Origin: Chloranthus sessilifolius
Lineage: Eukaryota; Streptophyta; Magnoliopsida; Chloranthales; Chloranthaceae
Assembly (NCBI GenBank): GCA_021018995.1
Contig: CM037589.1
Coordinates: 62,957,068 to 63,021,067, forward strand
DNA length: 64,000 bases
Direction: 5' to 3'
Shown: in pieces, positions 49,685 to 57,332 of the stretch
Numbering within the stretch: the stretch's first letter is position 1
Layout: each line of letters begins with the position of its first letter
Made by a program: the position numbers and the translations under genes
Notes under the pieces: model-generated
Databases searched by the model: none
What the model was told of the DNA's origin: nothing
What the model saw: the letters and a program-made list of their open reading frames with translations, nothing else

Positions 49685-52600
49685 TTAAGGTGACTTTCCC
49701 AAACGTCTCTCTCTATAAGTAAGGTGACTTTCTTCAACTTTTTTTAAAATCCAAACAAAGGAAGTCTTCTTCCTCTCTCTCAGATCTCATCCTCACAAGC
49801 CCATCCAACTGTCTATGTTGGCCCTTTAGTTCTCTCACCAATAATAAATCTTGCTAGCTATGAACGCCTCCATAATTGAGCAGCCACCATCTGTTACACA
49901 ATAACTGCTCTCTCTCTCTCTCGTTCTTTCTACAACCCGACCAGCCCAAGCAGCCACCGAATCCCATATCCTTTTCAACCTCTCTCTTCCTCTCGGGTTT
50001 TCATCCTCATCACAAACTTGTCTTTCTCTCTCTAAGATCTCTTGTAAGGTCTCTCTCTTTCTCTAACAACATCACGGCAACACCATTGTTGTTATACTCT
50101 TCTTCTCACGTTCAACCTAGCACCAAACCATTCCACCGTCAAAGCCGCATCGCCAGACACCACCACCAACAATTTCCCTTGCGACGCTAGGACCCGTGGT
50201 GGGGGGAATTTAATTATTCTTTTTTACTTCGACTCATTCGATTTATTGGTATGCTCGAATAATAAATTGTGCCTTAAACCCATCATTCCTTAGCTTCATC
50301 CCATTTATTTAAGTAATCATGTTTGGATGTGTAAAGTCATTGATTGCTAATCTCCACTTCATAATTTGTTTAAATAATTAATTTCATGTATACTAGGACA
50401 TGTAAGTTAGTTCCCATTTGTGTGATGACTATACTCTTGAAAAAAAATTGATCTAGCATGAAAATTGGAGGTAGATGCTGAAACTTCATTTAAGAGCAGT
50501 TTGAGTTTTTCCCTAACTTCACATGACCGTAGAAATTTTTATAGATCTCCAATGGATGTGCCGTCAAAAAGGTGATGTAGAGGGCAATGTCCTCTACCAA
50601 AACTATTCAACATCCGAGAGTGAATCAGTCTTCAGTCACCTTGAAAATCGACCCCAAGATGCCTACTTTAAAATCTGCACAGTAAATTCCGGCATCTGAT
50701 TTATGTCTAGTGTTCTGCAAATTCACGTTTGACCCTTGATTCAACACCCATATGAGTAGAATCACGAAAATTCCTGTATGATCGCCCCTCCCAACTTTTT
50801 ATGATCTTCACATCTGATGGTAAGAATTCTCTGGTTTAACATGAATCATAAAAAAAGAATTTGTGACTAGTTAGGCCCTAATTCGATTGGATTCCATCGT
50901 AACTGTGGAATTATTTTGTACATGGGTAAGTCGCATTTTGTGGTCACAAATGGTCAAACATGTTAGCAAGATTTAGTTATGCTTATTGTATTTTGTTTAT
51001 CCACATGATCATCAAACATAAAGTGTGCGTCATGAAATAAGAAAAAGACACGACACGAATTCACGACATAGATATAAATAGACACGAATTTAAGGTCATT
51101 TAAGACATGGATAAAAATACACATGACACGAATTTACGACAAGGCAAGCCAAGGATTATAATTATATGTACGCTAAAGACAAACAATCATTCTGCATGTG
51201 TGATTTTCGATTTTAAATAGGATCTCATCATGTCATGTCAAGTCACGGGCCAAGCAAGAGCCACCTCGATGAGTAGGGGCTACGACTAATTATGAATATT
51301 GTCCATGGGCGACGATGGACGGGATCCCCATCGGTATAAATATTACTTTAGTTTTGGTACCTAATATGTGCGAAAATTACTTTAAGTTAGTATTTAAGTC
51401 ATGCAAGAACTACAAGACGTGTCACTATGATTAGTTTAATTCTCACGGATATGTTTCACCAAATATGAAAGCACTCTAATTTTGTAATAAATAAATTATG
51501 TGTAGAATTTTAGACACATAGCCTTTGAAAAGCTCTATCTCATAATCACGAATTTTGCTAGCTTCTCATGTCTTATGATATAACTATCTCTAAATTATCA
51601 TCACATTAATTCGATAGATTTTGTGCATGCTGGTTAATTAAATGTTTCAAGTCATGGAGGGAAATTAACTCCTCCCTACAAAGCACCGTGAAATTTTTTG
51701 CTTACCCCGACACTATGTGTCACATGTACAGGCGTATAGTGTCACACGTACAGGTGTAGACAAGGATTGTAAGTTGGAAGAGGATCTTGATTTCGTGTCT
51801 GACAACGAGGAAGATCTTCCACCTTGAAGAAATCTATCCTTAGTGAGAATTCTTGATTAAAACTTGATACGACTTAATAAATTTTCTTTAAAGTAATTAT
51901 TTATTGTTTTTCACGTATACGGATGTAAGTACCACTGTTTGTGTGACGTACGACAGTCACCGGTGGTATTTTTGGATTAGTATTTCAATTATGGATGTTA
52001 AAATTATTGTTTCAGTTTAGTAAGTAATTCGATTAATGTTTTTATAATTTTGTTTTAAAGAAAAAAAAAATGGCCCATGCTTTCTCAAATAAATTACCAT
52101 CATATTAAGGTTAAACAATCGCATGCCTATGATATGAATGTTAACGACACAGATTTTTGTGTAGAAAATTCGGGTCATTACAGATAGGTCAATCGAACCA
52201 TGCTGATCAGATTCATCCTAGCAATTGAAAATTTGACCATTTGGATGGAATAGTGAATCCATTTTAGAGGCCATATGAGCTGTTGGATCAGACCATTGAC
52301 AAGAGCTGAATGATATAGGCCATCCAACATATGATTGTTTGAATAACTGTCGTGGTGATTGCTCGAAAAGTCCATAACAAGTCTATAAAATGAGAGCGTA
52401 GGTCTCCAATCAAAAACACAAAAGTACCAAAACTTAAGTGCTATATTCTGTTTTTAACTATATTACTGGGGCGTTATTAGGCATCTATGATAGTGTTTGG
52501 GTTGCATTAAAAAATGTACAATTCAAAAACAGTAATAATGATCTGGGCTCCATTGTATCCTGAAAACATGTTCACCACACCCCTTTTTCCGCTCACGATT

Positions 52601-55368
52601 CTTATGGAAAGGGAGTGAATTACATTATAAGTCAAGCCTTGAAGCCCATTCTTATTATTTATTTAGCCACCATAGTTTCCTTATTCTAAATTATTTCCTA
52701 ACACTTATTGCTAGCAACTGACTATGATAACATTTTATGCTTATAAAACAACTAAAAGAACCCACATTTAAAGCATGGTTCCATTGAAAATCTCAACAAT
52801 GAAATTTAGGAATTGCTTATATTTTTTATTTTTAATGTAAGTCCTGTAACATAAGTAAAGTGTCCACAAAACATTGAAATTTCAAAAGTTTATTCAGTAC
52901 AGGACAATAAAAATTACCATTAGTCTTTCTAAACCCCCGAACCGGTCCCTTACATGCGTGGCCATGTGTGGATCCTACAACTCAACACAAAAATGTAAAG
53001 CATAAGTGCAAATTGATCAATAATGACTTCAAAACTACAAGTTAAAATTTAACAATAATAATAATAATCCCAGAAAATAATTTCTCTTTAGCCAACAAAG
53101 ATATGCACGACACAAGGCCATCCACAGAATTGGATAAGAAAAAACAATAAGTAGATATATATTTTCTTAAGAAGCCAACAACAAAGCACTTTTTTAAATT
53201 TTGAATCAATGAAAAAGGATGCATAAGAAGACAAGGAATGAACTGCTAATTATAAGACAAGTACTTAATCCATCCAAAGAATGACCATATGCTCTTAATC
53301 TGTTCAAAGATTTATCTCATCAATAAGGGAGACCATAAACATCCACAAGAGAGAATATCATAAATGTTGTACTAAAACCCTGGTCTCATGGGTATTATTG
53401 TTGTTTGAATTGTGGAGTAGTTTTTGAACCATCTGTGAGTGTGGGGAGGTGAAGAGGAAGGAATTTTTCTTTGTAGAAGAGCTCGTCAGTAGGAGAGGTA
53501 GTGGGTTCTTTTTCAAGGGGCTTTGAAATTATTTATAATTCAAATTCTCTTGAGTGTGGAAATGAGTTTATGTGTACCTGAATATGGGAGTGGAGATGAT
53601 GTCCACGTCTATGTAGTCTTCATCTGTTTGATTGTCGCATCAAGAAGAGGAAGAAGACAACGGGAGGTTTATTGTTATCTAATTTATGTCATCATTTCCT
53701 GTCTCGGATGAATATGATAAGCTTATGGGAGATGAGCTTGAGAGAGGAGAGAGGAGAGTGAAGAGCATAGCATCCCTTAAAGTGGGGTAAGGTGCCAAAC
53801 AAAAAAATATTATGAGATTGGACAGAATTTTGTATATTTGGAAAATCAACAAATACTACAATTCAAAATTTTAGGGGGGAGTTTAGTGACTCCCCATCAT
53901 GCTCTTCATGTGATCCATCCATATTGGTTTTGTTTTTTGTCCGAATTAGCAAGTGTGGGTCGTCTTGAATGTACTTTTTTCTTAGTTCTCACATTGTGGA
54001 ATTTTTGAATCATTGATTCCACAAATGCCGATAGTGTGGATTCAAGAAACACTTTTCTCATCCATCCCACTATAGAAACCGATTCCACATGAAAATCCTT
54101 TTAGAACCTACCATGTGATCTATCTATCAAATAAAAGCATTCTGTATTTGGAAGACTGAAAAGTTCGTAGCCATTGAAAGCAATGTCCAGCTGAATGTCC
54201 TGGATTTTAGAGGTCTTGAATGTGGAAGCCAATTTTTATTATGAAATGCAATGAATAAAGGAACACCAGCATTTCCCATCATCTAGTGGCATATCATCCA
54301 TAGTCTTCTCTCATTTCCATTTTATCTCTTACAAGCATGTTAAATTTATCTTCCTTCTCCTCATAGCATCTACCAACTCAGCGCTCTTCCCAGCTAATGT
54401 ACCTACATTCCAAGAAACCATACATAGCTTTTGGACCTTTTTTGCTCGCACACAACTATGTTAATATGGGAGCCCCAGACTACTATCTGCAACAATTTAA
54501 CGTCGCTGCTGATCATCGCTTACAATGAACAAAAACTGGAACGATATTATAATATACACAAGACGAGGAGATGATGTCATTAATCCTTGTGATATCATCC
54601 TTACGAAGACCAATGTGTGGACTACATAGATATACCATCAGGCACATCTTGTCATTCTAATGACTGGATTGCTGAAATTTGAGGTCTATAGAGAAAGTGA
54701 CAACTGTTTCAATGTTTTCTAGTATGTCCGCTATCGAGTCTCAAGAAACATGCCAAATGGGGAACCTCTGCAACAACACTTTTATTCTGAACTTTAACTT
54801 CATTTAGAGTTTAAAGTTTTACGATAGGTTGAGAGATTATGATTATTTTTGTGGTTATCTTTAGTTACTGCAACAGAAAAGTGATACTTGATACAGGACT
54901 TTTTATTGCTCTTCGAGAGTTAGAAGTCACTTGAACTTACTGCTGCTGTTTCACATACTCACGGGTTGTACTGCCCCTCTCCCTCTTAAACTTAAGAAAT
55001 ATTTTGCTATCGTGTACCCACAGTATATAAAAACAATAACTATGCATCCTCATGTATCATACGGTACAGGTGTGAATAGTATTAACCAGATAGCATAGTA
55101 GTCAGACGACTAATAACAAAGTTTAGGATAATCCAAAAAGCTGAGAATAAAAAAAATGTAAATATAAATATAAATTTAAAATCATCCAATCAAAAGTTCA
55201 AAACTAGGAGGTTCAAACCTTTTCAACTGCAACAACAGTTGCACCAGCATTTACAAGAACATTGGTCAAGGAACCTGTTCCCGGCCCAATTTCTAGGACT
55301 ACGTCTCCATCTTTAACTTCTGCTACACTAGCAAGCTGCTCATTGATAGAAGAATTCAACATGTAATG
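23736..55368 (-). CDS. PFC1: PFC1, plastid 16S rRNA dimethyladenosine transferase, last nine exons
   Basis: KsgA/Dim1-family gene. Exons on the minus strand: A 55368-55219, B 52974-52918, C 34186-34088, D 29210-29115, E 27946-27862, F 26415-26363, G 25718-25635, H 24010-23900, I 23801-23736. Together they total 801 nt, 266 residues plus stop, with every phase consistent (only E/F is phase 1). Exon A holds the SAM-binding [10 protein letters not shown] and the acidic VEK. B is a 57-nt micro-exon starting DPHM. C has [10 protein letters not shown] holds the catalytic NIPF motif. H and I encode the C-terminal domain ([26 protein letters not shown]). In Arabidopsis PFC1 methylates two adjacent adenines at the 3' end of plastid 16S rRNA and is needed for chloroplast development in the cold. 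The transit peptide exon lies beyond 64000 or was not recognised. All splice sites are GT-AG; the exon G donor (GTCATT) is weak. The gene spans over 31 kb because of transposon-filled introns, yet no coding damage is seen. Confidence 0.93.
24110..25520 (+). mobile_element. RTE-type LINE 3' end, interrupted, in PFC1 intron
   Basis: The left piece (about 24110-24370) encodes TKYGAKW-like sequence, then [25 protein letters not shown] and ECCLRWF. The right piece (about 25335-25520) continues with the [12 protein letters not shown] and ACKADHK-like end followed by GGTGATGATGAG. The same protein end is contiguous at 28500-28972, so about 0.96 kb (24371-25334) was inserted between. Both parts are decayed. 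Confidence 0.65.
24371..25334. mobile_element. Insertion inside the RTE LINE, unclassified, with a possible nested MITE
   Basis: This block splits the RTE LINE end. Its right edge reads CCTAGCCCGACCCGTCGACAG, the complement of the AGGGCTGTCGACGGGTCGGGC ends common in plant hAT-type elements. Its left part is rich in GGCTAGGGC repeats. At about 24697-25050 an inner piece has inverted ends (AGAGCGCCAGTAATCTTAGT against GGACTTGGTTCTTGGGTCAC read inverted). Precise ends are uncertain. Confidence 0.4.
27250..27654. mobile_element. Long-TIR Mutator-type MITE, copy 1
   Basis: A fold-back element of about 405 bp. The outer ends GGAGCTACAACTTGC and GCAAGTTGTAGCTCC are inverted and the symmetry continues towards the centre. 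It is flanked by TTTAACACA and TTCAACATA, an imperfect 9-bp duplication (7 of 9). Several open frames on both strands here are products of the inverted repeat and not genes. Confidence 0.8.
27748..27815. repeat. GTAT/GGAT tetranucleotide microsatellite
   Basis: Runs of GTAT, GGAT and GTAT units with interruptions, between the MITE and PFC1 exon E. Confidence 0.8.
28270..28972 (+). mobile_element. RTE-type LINE 3' end in PFC1 intron
   Basis: The plus strand encodes the C-terminal part of an RTE reverse transcriptase ([14 protein letters not shown], then [18 protein letters not shown], then [21 protein letters not shown] and [11 protein letters not shown]). It ends in [10 protein letters not shown] followed by the short ATGATGATGATG tail typical of RTE elements. 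The fragment is 5' truncated with a few stops. It shares its 3' part with the interrupted copy at 24110-25520. Confidence 0.8.
29525..29605 (+). mobile_element. SINE fragment
   Basis: GGGGCTTAGCTCC (A-box-like) and GCAGGTTCAATCCC (B box) are followed by GGCTTACCCATAAAAAAG. Same family as 23145-23230 and 29877-29975. Confidence 0.55.
29877..29975 (-). mobile_element. SINE copy, inverted
   Basis: On the minus strand: GTAGCTAGGGCTTGGTCC, then GGTCGCAGGTTCAATCCC, then AGCTTACCTATTC. B box and end match the two plus-strand fragments of this family. Confidence 0.55.
30291..30675. mobile_element. Long-TIR Mutator-type MITE, copy 2
   Basis: A 385-bp fold-back element from GGGAGCTACAACTTGC to GCAAGTTGTAGCTCCC, with inverted symmetry through most of its length. 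It is flanked by a perfect 9-bp duplication CTAAAAAAA (30282-30290 and 30676-30684), the Mutator signature. Clearly the same family as 27250-27654. Non-coding. Confidence 0.88.
30814..33830. mobile_element. 3.0-kb LTR-type element or solo LTR with 5-bp target duplication
   Basis: The sequence starts TGTAGTTACCCC and ends GGGTCGTGACA and is flanked on both sides by GAGCT (30809-30813 and 33831-33835). The end style matches the Tekay/Del-like LTRs at 36204 and 48867 (TGTAACGACCC...GGGTCGTTACA). No coding domain is visible. Near the right end GCTTTGATACCA (33677-33688) is the complement of a tRNA-Met primer-binding site, followed by another LTR-like edge TGTCATGACCC at 33693. So the block may be a solo LTR of about 3 kb or a collapsed minus-strand element. 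A MITE (32946-33158) is nested inside. Confidence 0.65.
32946..33158. mobile_element. hAT-type MITE rich in CGATACGTATCG palindromes
   Basis: A 213-bp element with inverted ends CATGGGTCAAAAT / ATTTTAACCCATG and a perfect 8-bp target duplication GTTTTAAT (32938-32945 and 33159-33166), as expected for hAT elements. The interior holds at least three copies of CGATACGTATCG, which is palindromic. Non-coding. Confidence 0.85.
34978..35038. repeat. (AT)n microsatellite
   Basis: About 60 bases of AT dinucleotide repeat directly left of a MITE-like sequence. Confidence 0.95.
35037..35208. mobile_element. Short MITE inserted in an AT repeat
   Basis: The left arm (GGTAATGATCC...CTCGAGTCAT...CCATGACTC) and the right arm (GAGTCATGGG...CATGACTCGAG...ATCATTTCCC) are inverted copies, and the element is embedded in an AT-repeat on both sides. 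TA target sites would fit a Tc1/mariner-type MITE but cannot be resolved inside the microsatellite. Confidence 0.55.
35220..36198. other. PFC1 intron sequence without a recognised feature
   Basis: A short plus-strand frame ending at 35357 encodes an acidic peptide ([17 protein letters not shown]). It loosely recalls the acidic peptide found in the large LTRs (near 39060) and could be an LTR remnant. The rest shows repeated GACCAA/TTGACT-type words but no gene. Confidence 0.35.
36204..39461 (+). repeat. 5' LTR of the outer gypsy element
   Basis: About 3258 bp from TGTAACGACCC to GGGTCGTTACA. It aligns over its whole length with 48867-52182, with many point differences and small indels, so the insertion is not recent. 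Near its 3' end (about 39034-39120) it encodes an acidic peptide ([18 protein letters not shown]) followed by a stop. The 3' LTR keeps this in eroded form. Confidence 0.93.
39464..39475 (+). other. Primer-binding site (tRNA-Met type), outer element
   Basis: TGGTATCAAAGC lies two bases after the 5' LTR end. It differs by one base from the plant initiator tRNA-Met complement TGGTATCAGAGC, which is the usual Tekay/Del primer site. Confidence 0.85.
40737..40883 (+). other. Intron-like insertion 1 in retrotransposon pol (147 bp)
   Basis: It starts GTATATATT after CATCCAAG and ends CCCTAG before GTACCTTAC. It is strongly AT-rich and contains stops. Removal joins DVIQ to GTLHMYQ, the order expected between the gag end and protease of Tekay-type proteins. 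Confidence 0.65.
43839..43911 (+). other. Intron-like insertion 2 in retrotransposon pol (73 bp)
   Basis: It starts GTAATTTGG after GAGTTTCAG and ends in a pyrimidine-rich CTCCTTGCAG. At 73 bp it is not a multiple of three. Removing it restores the frame and joins IEFQ to KGDNVFIK, as in the conserved EFQxGDxVF motif of this protein region. Confidence 0.7.
44143..45021 (+). repeat. 5' LTR of the inner gypsy element
   Basis: 879 bp, TGACGGGGATGCC to CGTGTCA. TATA-like box at 44464-44471. A block of AACAACACACTGTT-type repeats occupies about 44260-44372, at the position where the sister LTRs have other palindromes. Confidence 0.93.
45026..45039 (+). other. Primer-binding site (initiator tRNA-Met), inner element
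   Basis: TGGTATCAGAGCCC lies four bases after the 5' LTR, matching the plant initiator tRNA-Met 3' end complement. Confidence 0.9.
45160..47984 (+). pseudogene. gag-pol of the inner gypsy element, truncated
   Basis: Gag (about 45160-46130) contains [21 protein letters not shown] and the coupled RFFWLNVE region. Its zinc knuckle is split by a frameshift (CYKFMGW / [11 protein letters not shown]). The protease has [14 protein letters not shown] (46363-46400). RT starts near 46860 with [16 protein letters not shown] and includes [19 protein letters not shown]. The active site reads [10 protein letters not shown] (near 47418-47447), so the first catalytic Asp of FDD is Asn. The frame shifts near 47575 and the RNase H start ([18 protein letters not shown]) stops at YAVV where the deletion begins. 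Several stops. Not functional. Confidence 0.9.
47984..48628 (+). repeat. Truncated 3' LTR of the inner gypsy element
   Basis: It matches 44380-45021 but lacks the first ~237 bp, including the U3 repeat block. TATA-like box at 48071-48078. It ends CGCGTCA directly before the ATCAG duplication. Confidence 0.92.
48629..48866 (+). pseudogene. C-terminal end of outer-element pol and polypurine tract
   Basis: Resumes the outer element after the nested insertion. It encodes [29 protein letters not shown] and IRDEYLHLF, then the stop at 48820-48822. This is the usual chromovirus end. One Trp codon has become TGA. The purine tract AAAAGGAGGGGAGAA (48852-48866) precedes the 3' LTR. Confidence 0.9.
48867..52182 (+). 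repeat. 3' LTR of the outer gypsy element
   Basis: About 3316 bp, TGTAGATTTT to GGGTCATTACA. It pairs with 36204-39461. Relative to that LTR it has an expanded (CT)n run (49641-49682), an (AT)n run (about 49413-49440) and a roughly 24-bp tandem copy of a GTGTCACA-GTACAGG block near 51712-51760. Confidence 0.93.
49641..49682. repeat. (CT)n microsatellite in the 3' LTR
   Basis: About 20 CT dinucleotides. The paired position of the 5' LTR has only a few, so it expanded after insertion. Confidence 0.9.
52188..52917. other. PFC1: PFC1 intron between the gypsy element and exon B
   Basis: No feature recognised. It is AT-rich and contains some words in common with 36000-36198 across the gypsy insertion. 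Confidence 0.5.
54260..54440 (-). mobile_element. RTE-type LINE endonuclease fragment
   Basis: The minus strand reads [21 protein letters not shown], the start of the RTE endonuclease domain, followed by eroded sequence. It lies in the PFC1 A/B intron. It may come from the same RTE family as 28270-28972 but represents the opposite end of the element. Confidence 0.65.
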
Positions 55369-56039
55369 CTGCAAAAACATGTTATAAGTAGGTCATCAGA
55401 TGATAATGGAAAAGGGAAATGGACTTTTTTTAAGCTAAATCATTAGTTTAAAACTTTTATGTAGACAATGATTTATTCAAGAGAAATGATACCTAAAATA
55501 ATATATTATCCTAAATTTTTTGCAATGAAAATTACTGTTTATTACTGCCCATATTCTCCAAGTCGTTCTTCTTGCAATTACTGGCTTCTCCATGATAAAA
55601 AATACTCAATATTTTCCTCACTATATGCCAAAGGACGAAACCGAACTTCATAAAATTTATAAGGGTAAAGCGATAATTTTACCTCTAACGGACTGAATTG
55701 GTATATCATTATTTTTCAAGGTTAAAAATATAAGTTTGCCTTGGAGGGAGGATTGGGCAGTTCCAAATAAACAAGGGTTAAAACTCTCTTTTGGCCTTAA
55801 GGGGCAGCTTTGCTATTTTCCTGAAGTTAGGGGGTAAGATGGTAAGTTATTTAGAAGAAAATGATAAAAGATCCACATGTAAGCATGCATGACGGGGGTG
55901 TACACGTGTGTGTGCATGTGATTGGCCTAGAGAGGAGGAAGGTGGACCCTGCATAAGGATGTCTCCCTCACCCTCCACCAAACCTTGAGGAGTGCATAAA
56001 TATTGGGGGAGGGAGATGGATCTCCATCCATCCCCACTC
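55369..56039. other. Sequence upstream of PFC1 exon A, no feature recognised
   Basis: I looked on the minus strand for the exon encoding the residues before HYMLN and did not find it. GC-richer at the right end, with G/A-rich words next to the LTR start. Confidence 0.5.
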
Positions 56040-56750
56040 TGACGGGGGCGTCGACACTATGGACATCGGCTTTGGACCATTTCGCGTATACCGGTGTCGG
56101 AAGAAACGGAAAGGGAGCCAAAATTGAAGAATTGGGGAGTGTTTTAGTCGATCGATCTTAGATACTCAATCGATCGATTGAGGACAGTGGCTTCTGAACT
56201 TTTGGCAATTTTATTCCTCTCAGTTGATCGATCAAATCCAAACTTTTGATCGATCGATTGTAGACCGAGACTTCGATCAATTTTATTATTTATAAATCGA
56301 TCGATCGATTCTAGAATTGATCGTTCGATTTATCGCATAAGTCAGGTCCGCCAAAAGACGATATTTTATTTTTTTTGGCAAAAGTTGCCCTTTTAAGTGT
56401 TTTAATGTTTTAGGGTTTTCTTCTTTTGAGGCCTAATATATAAGGTCCTTATCAGCATTGTAAAAAAAGAATTGATGTTTAATGAAAAAAGGCTATTTTC
56501 TTGGAGCTTGAGATGAGCTATCTCGAAGAGTGATTCTTCTATTTCCGGGATGGTTTGGTGTGAGGCCAAGGGTGCAATGCCCATTATTTTCTAATCTTGA
56601 TATCTCTTTTTCTCTATTTTCTGCTTTATCCCCGATTCCATAAATCTGTTTCAGCCATTTCTATTTGATCATGCTAAATACCCAAACCTTAGATTTCATT
56701 TGAACCATTAAGCCGATCTGATTCAAACAACCCTAGGTCTTGCTCGTTGG
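56040..56750 (+). repeat. Truncated gypsy LTR, third copy of the family
   Basis: Starts TGACGGGGGCGTC, followed by the family-typical GGACATCGGCTTTGGACCA and GGTGTCGGAAGAAACG. It has TATATAAG at 56437-56444 and the GTGTGAGGCCAAGGGTGCA block near 56549. The alignment to the other LTRs stops near 56750, where LINE sequence begins, so the last ~250 bp of the LTR are missing or displaced. Its repeat block (about 56148-56335) is made of ATCGATCGAT palindromes. Confidence 0.8.
56148..56335. repeat. Palindromic ATCGATCGAT cluster in LTR U3
   Basis: At least five ATCGATCGAT-type palindromes (for example near 56161, 56225, 56250, 56288 and 56315). They stand at the LTR position occupied by CGCTCGAGCG in copy 1 and AACAACACACTGTT in the inner element. 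Confidence 0.85.
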
Positions 56751-56801
56751 ACCTAACCTTTCACTTGGGGGCCGGCCCGATGGCACATAATCTATCTTTT
56801 T

Positions 56802-57284
56802 TTGGGGGGAGAGGGGACCCGCGGCTCTAATTCTAAGGGGGAGCTCCAAGTGTTGGGGAAGCGCAGGGGTACCGGGCTGGAGGATCTCCGCCGCTGCAGA
56901 GGCAATCCCCGGGACGCCGGTTTGGGGCATGCAGCCGGATTGTGTTCGGGTTATGGTATGCCTGGAATGGATACTCAGTTGGGGAGCTTGCCGGATACAC
57001 CGCTTCATGAGGGGGGGATCCAGATGGCCGGGCATCTGCAGTTACAGACCTTTCAAGATGCCTCTGAGGTTGGACCTGCTCCGGAAAATGGTGTCGTGGC
57101 GGAGATCGACCAGCTGATCGAAGTGGGGGGTAACCTTGGGATGTCATTTAAAGGATCTCAGGCTGAGTTGCGGGATGTGTTTAGGTCCATCCTCACCAGT
57201 CGCCAGGATATCAAGAGGAAGCGGCGGGGTGGTCGCGGGAGCTTGAGCGGTTACAATGGGGTATGTCGGATGGGAGAGGGGTGA
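56802..57284 (+). pseudogene. LINE ORF1, C-terminal part
   Basis: An open frame of 160 codons rich in Gly, Leu and Arg. It ends in the basic IKRKRRGGRGS just before ORF2. The gag-like and zinc-knuckle parts normally upstream are absent because the element meets the LTR at about 56750. The first residues are not a certain start. Confidence 0.55.
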
Positions 57285-57332
57285 GCTGTAATCGTCTCCT
57301 CCGGTTGGGCGGGCTGCTGATCAGTTTAGATT

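Larger units (their letters stand above)
36204..52182 (+). mobile_element. Tekay/Del-like Ty3/gypsy retrotransposon (outer element)
   Basis: A complete, decayed element of about 16 kb in PFC1 intron B/C, including 4.5 kb of nested element. It is bounded by LTRs of about 3.3 kb (36204-39461 and 48867-52182) and by a perfect 5-bp duplication GATAG (36199-36203 and 52183-52187). A tRNA-Met-type primer site follows the 5' LTR and a purine tract precedes the 3' LTR. The order gag, protease, RT, RNase H, integrase, chromodomain-like end places it in the chromoviruses. The second element is inserted just before the end of pol. It is sense-opposed to PFC1. Confidence 0.95.

Noticed and set aside
53523-53711. 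A small open frame beside PFC1 exon B
   Set aside because: No conserved motif, wrong strand for the gene, and codon content like its non-coding surroundings.
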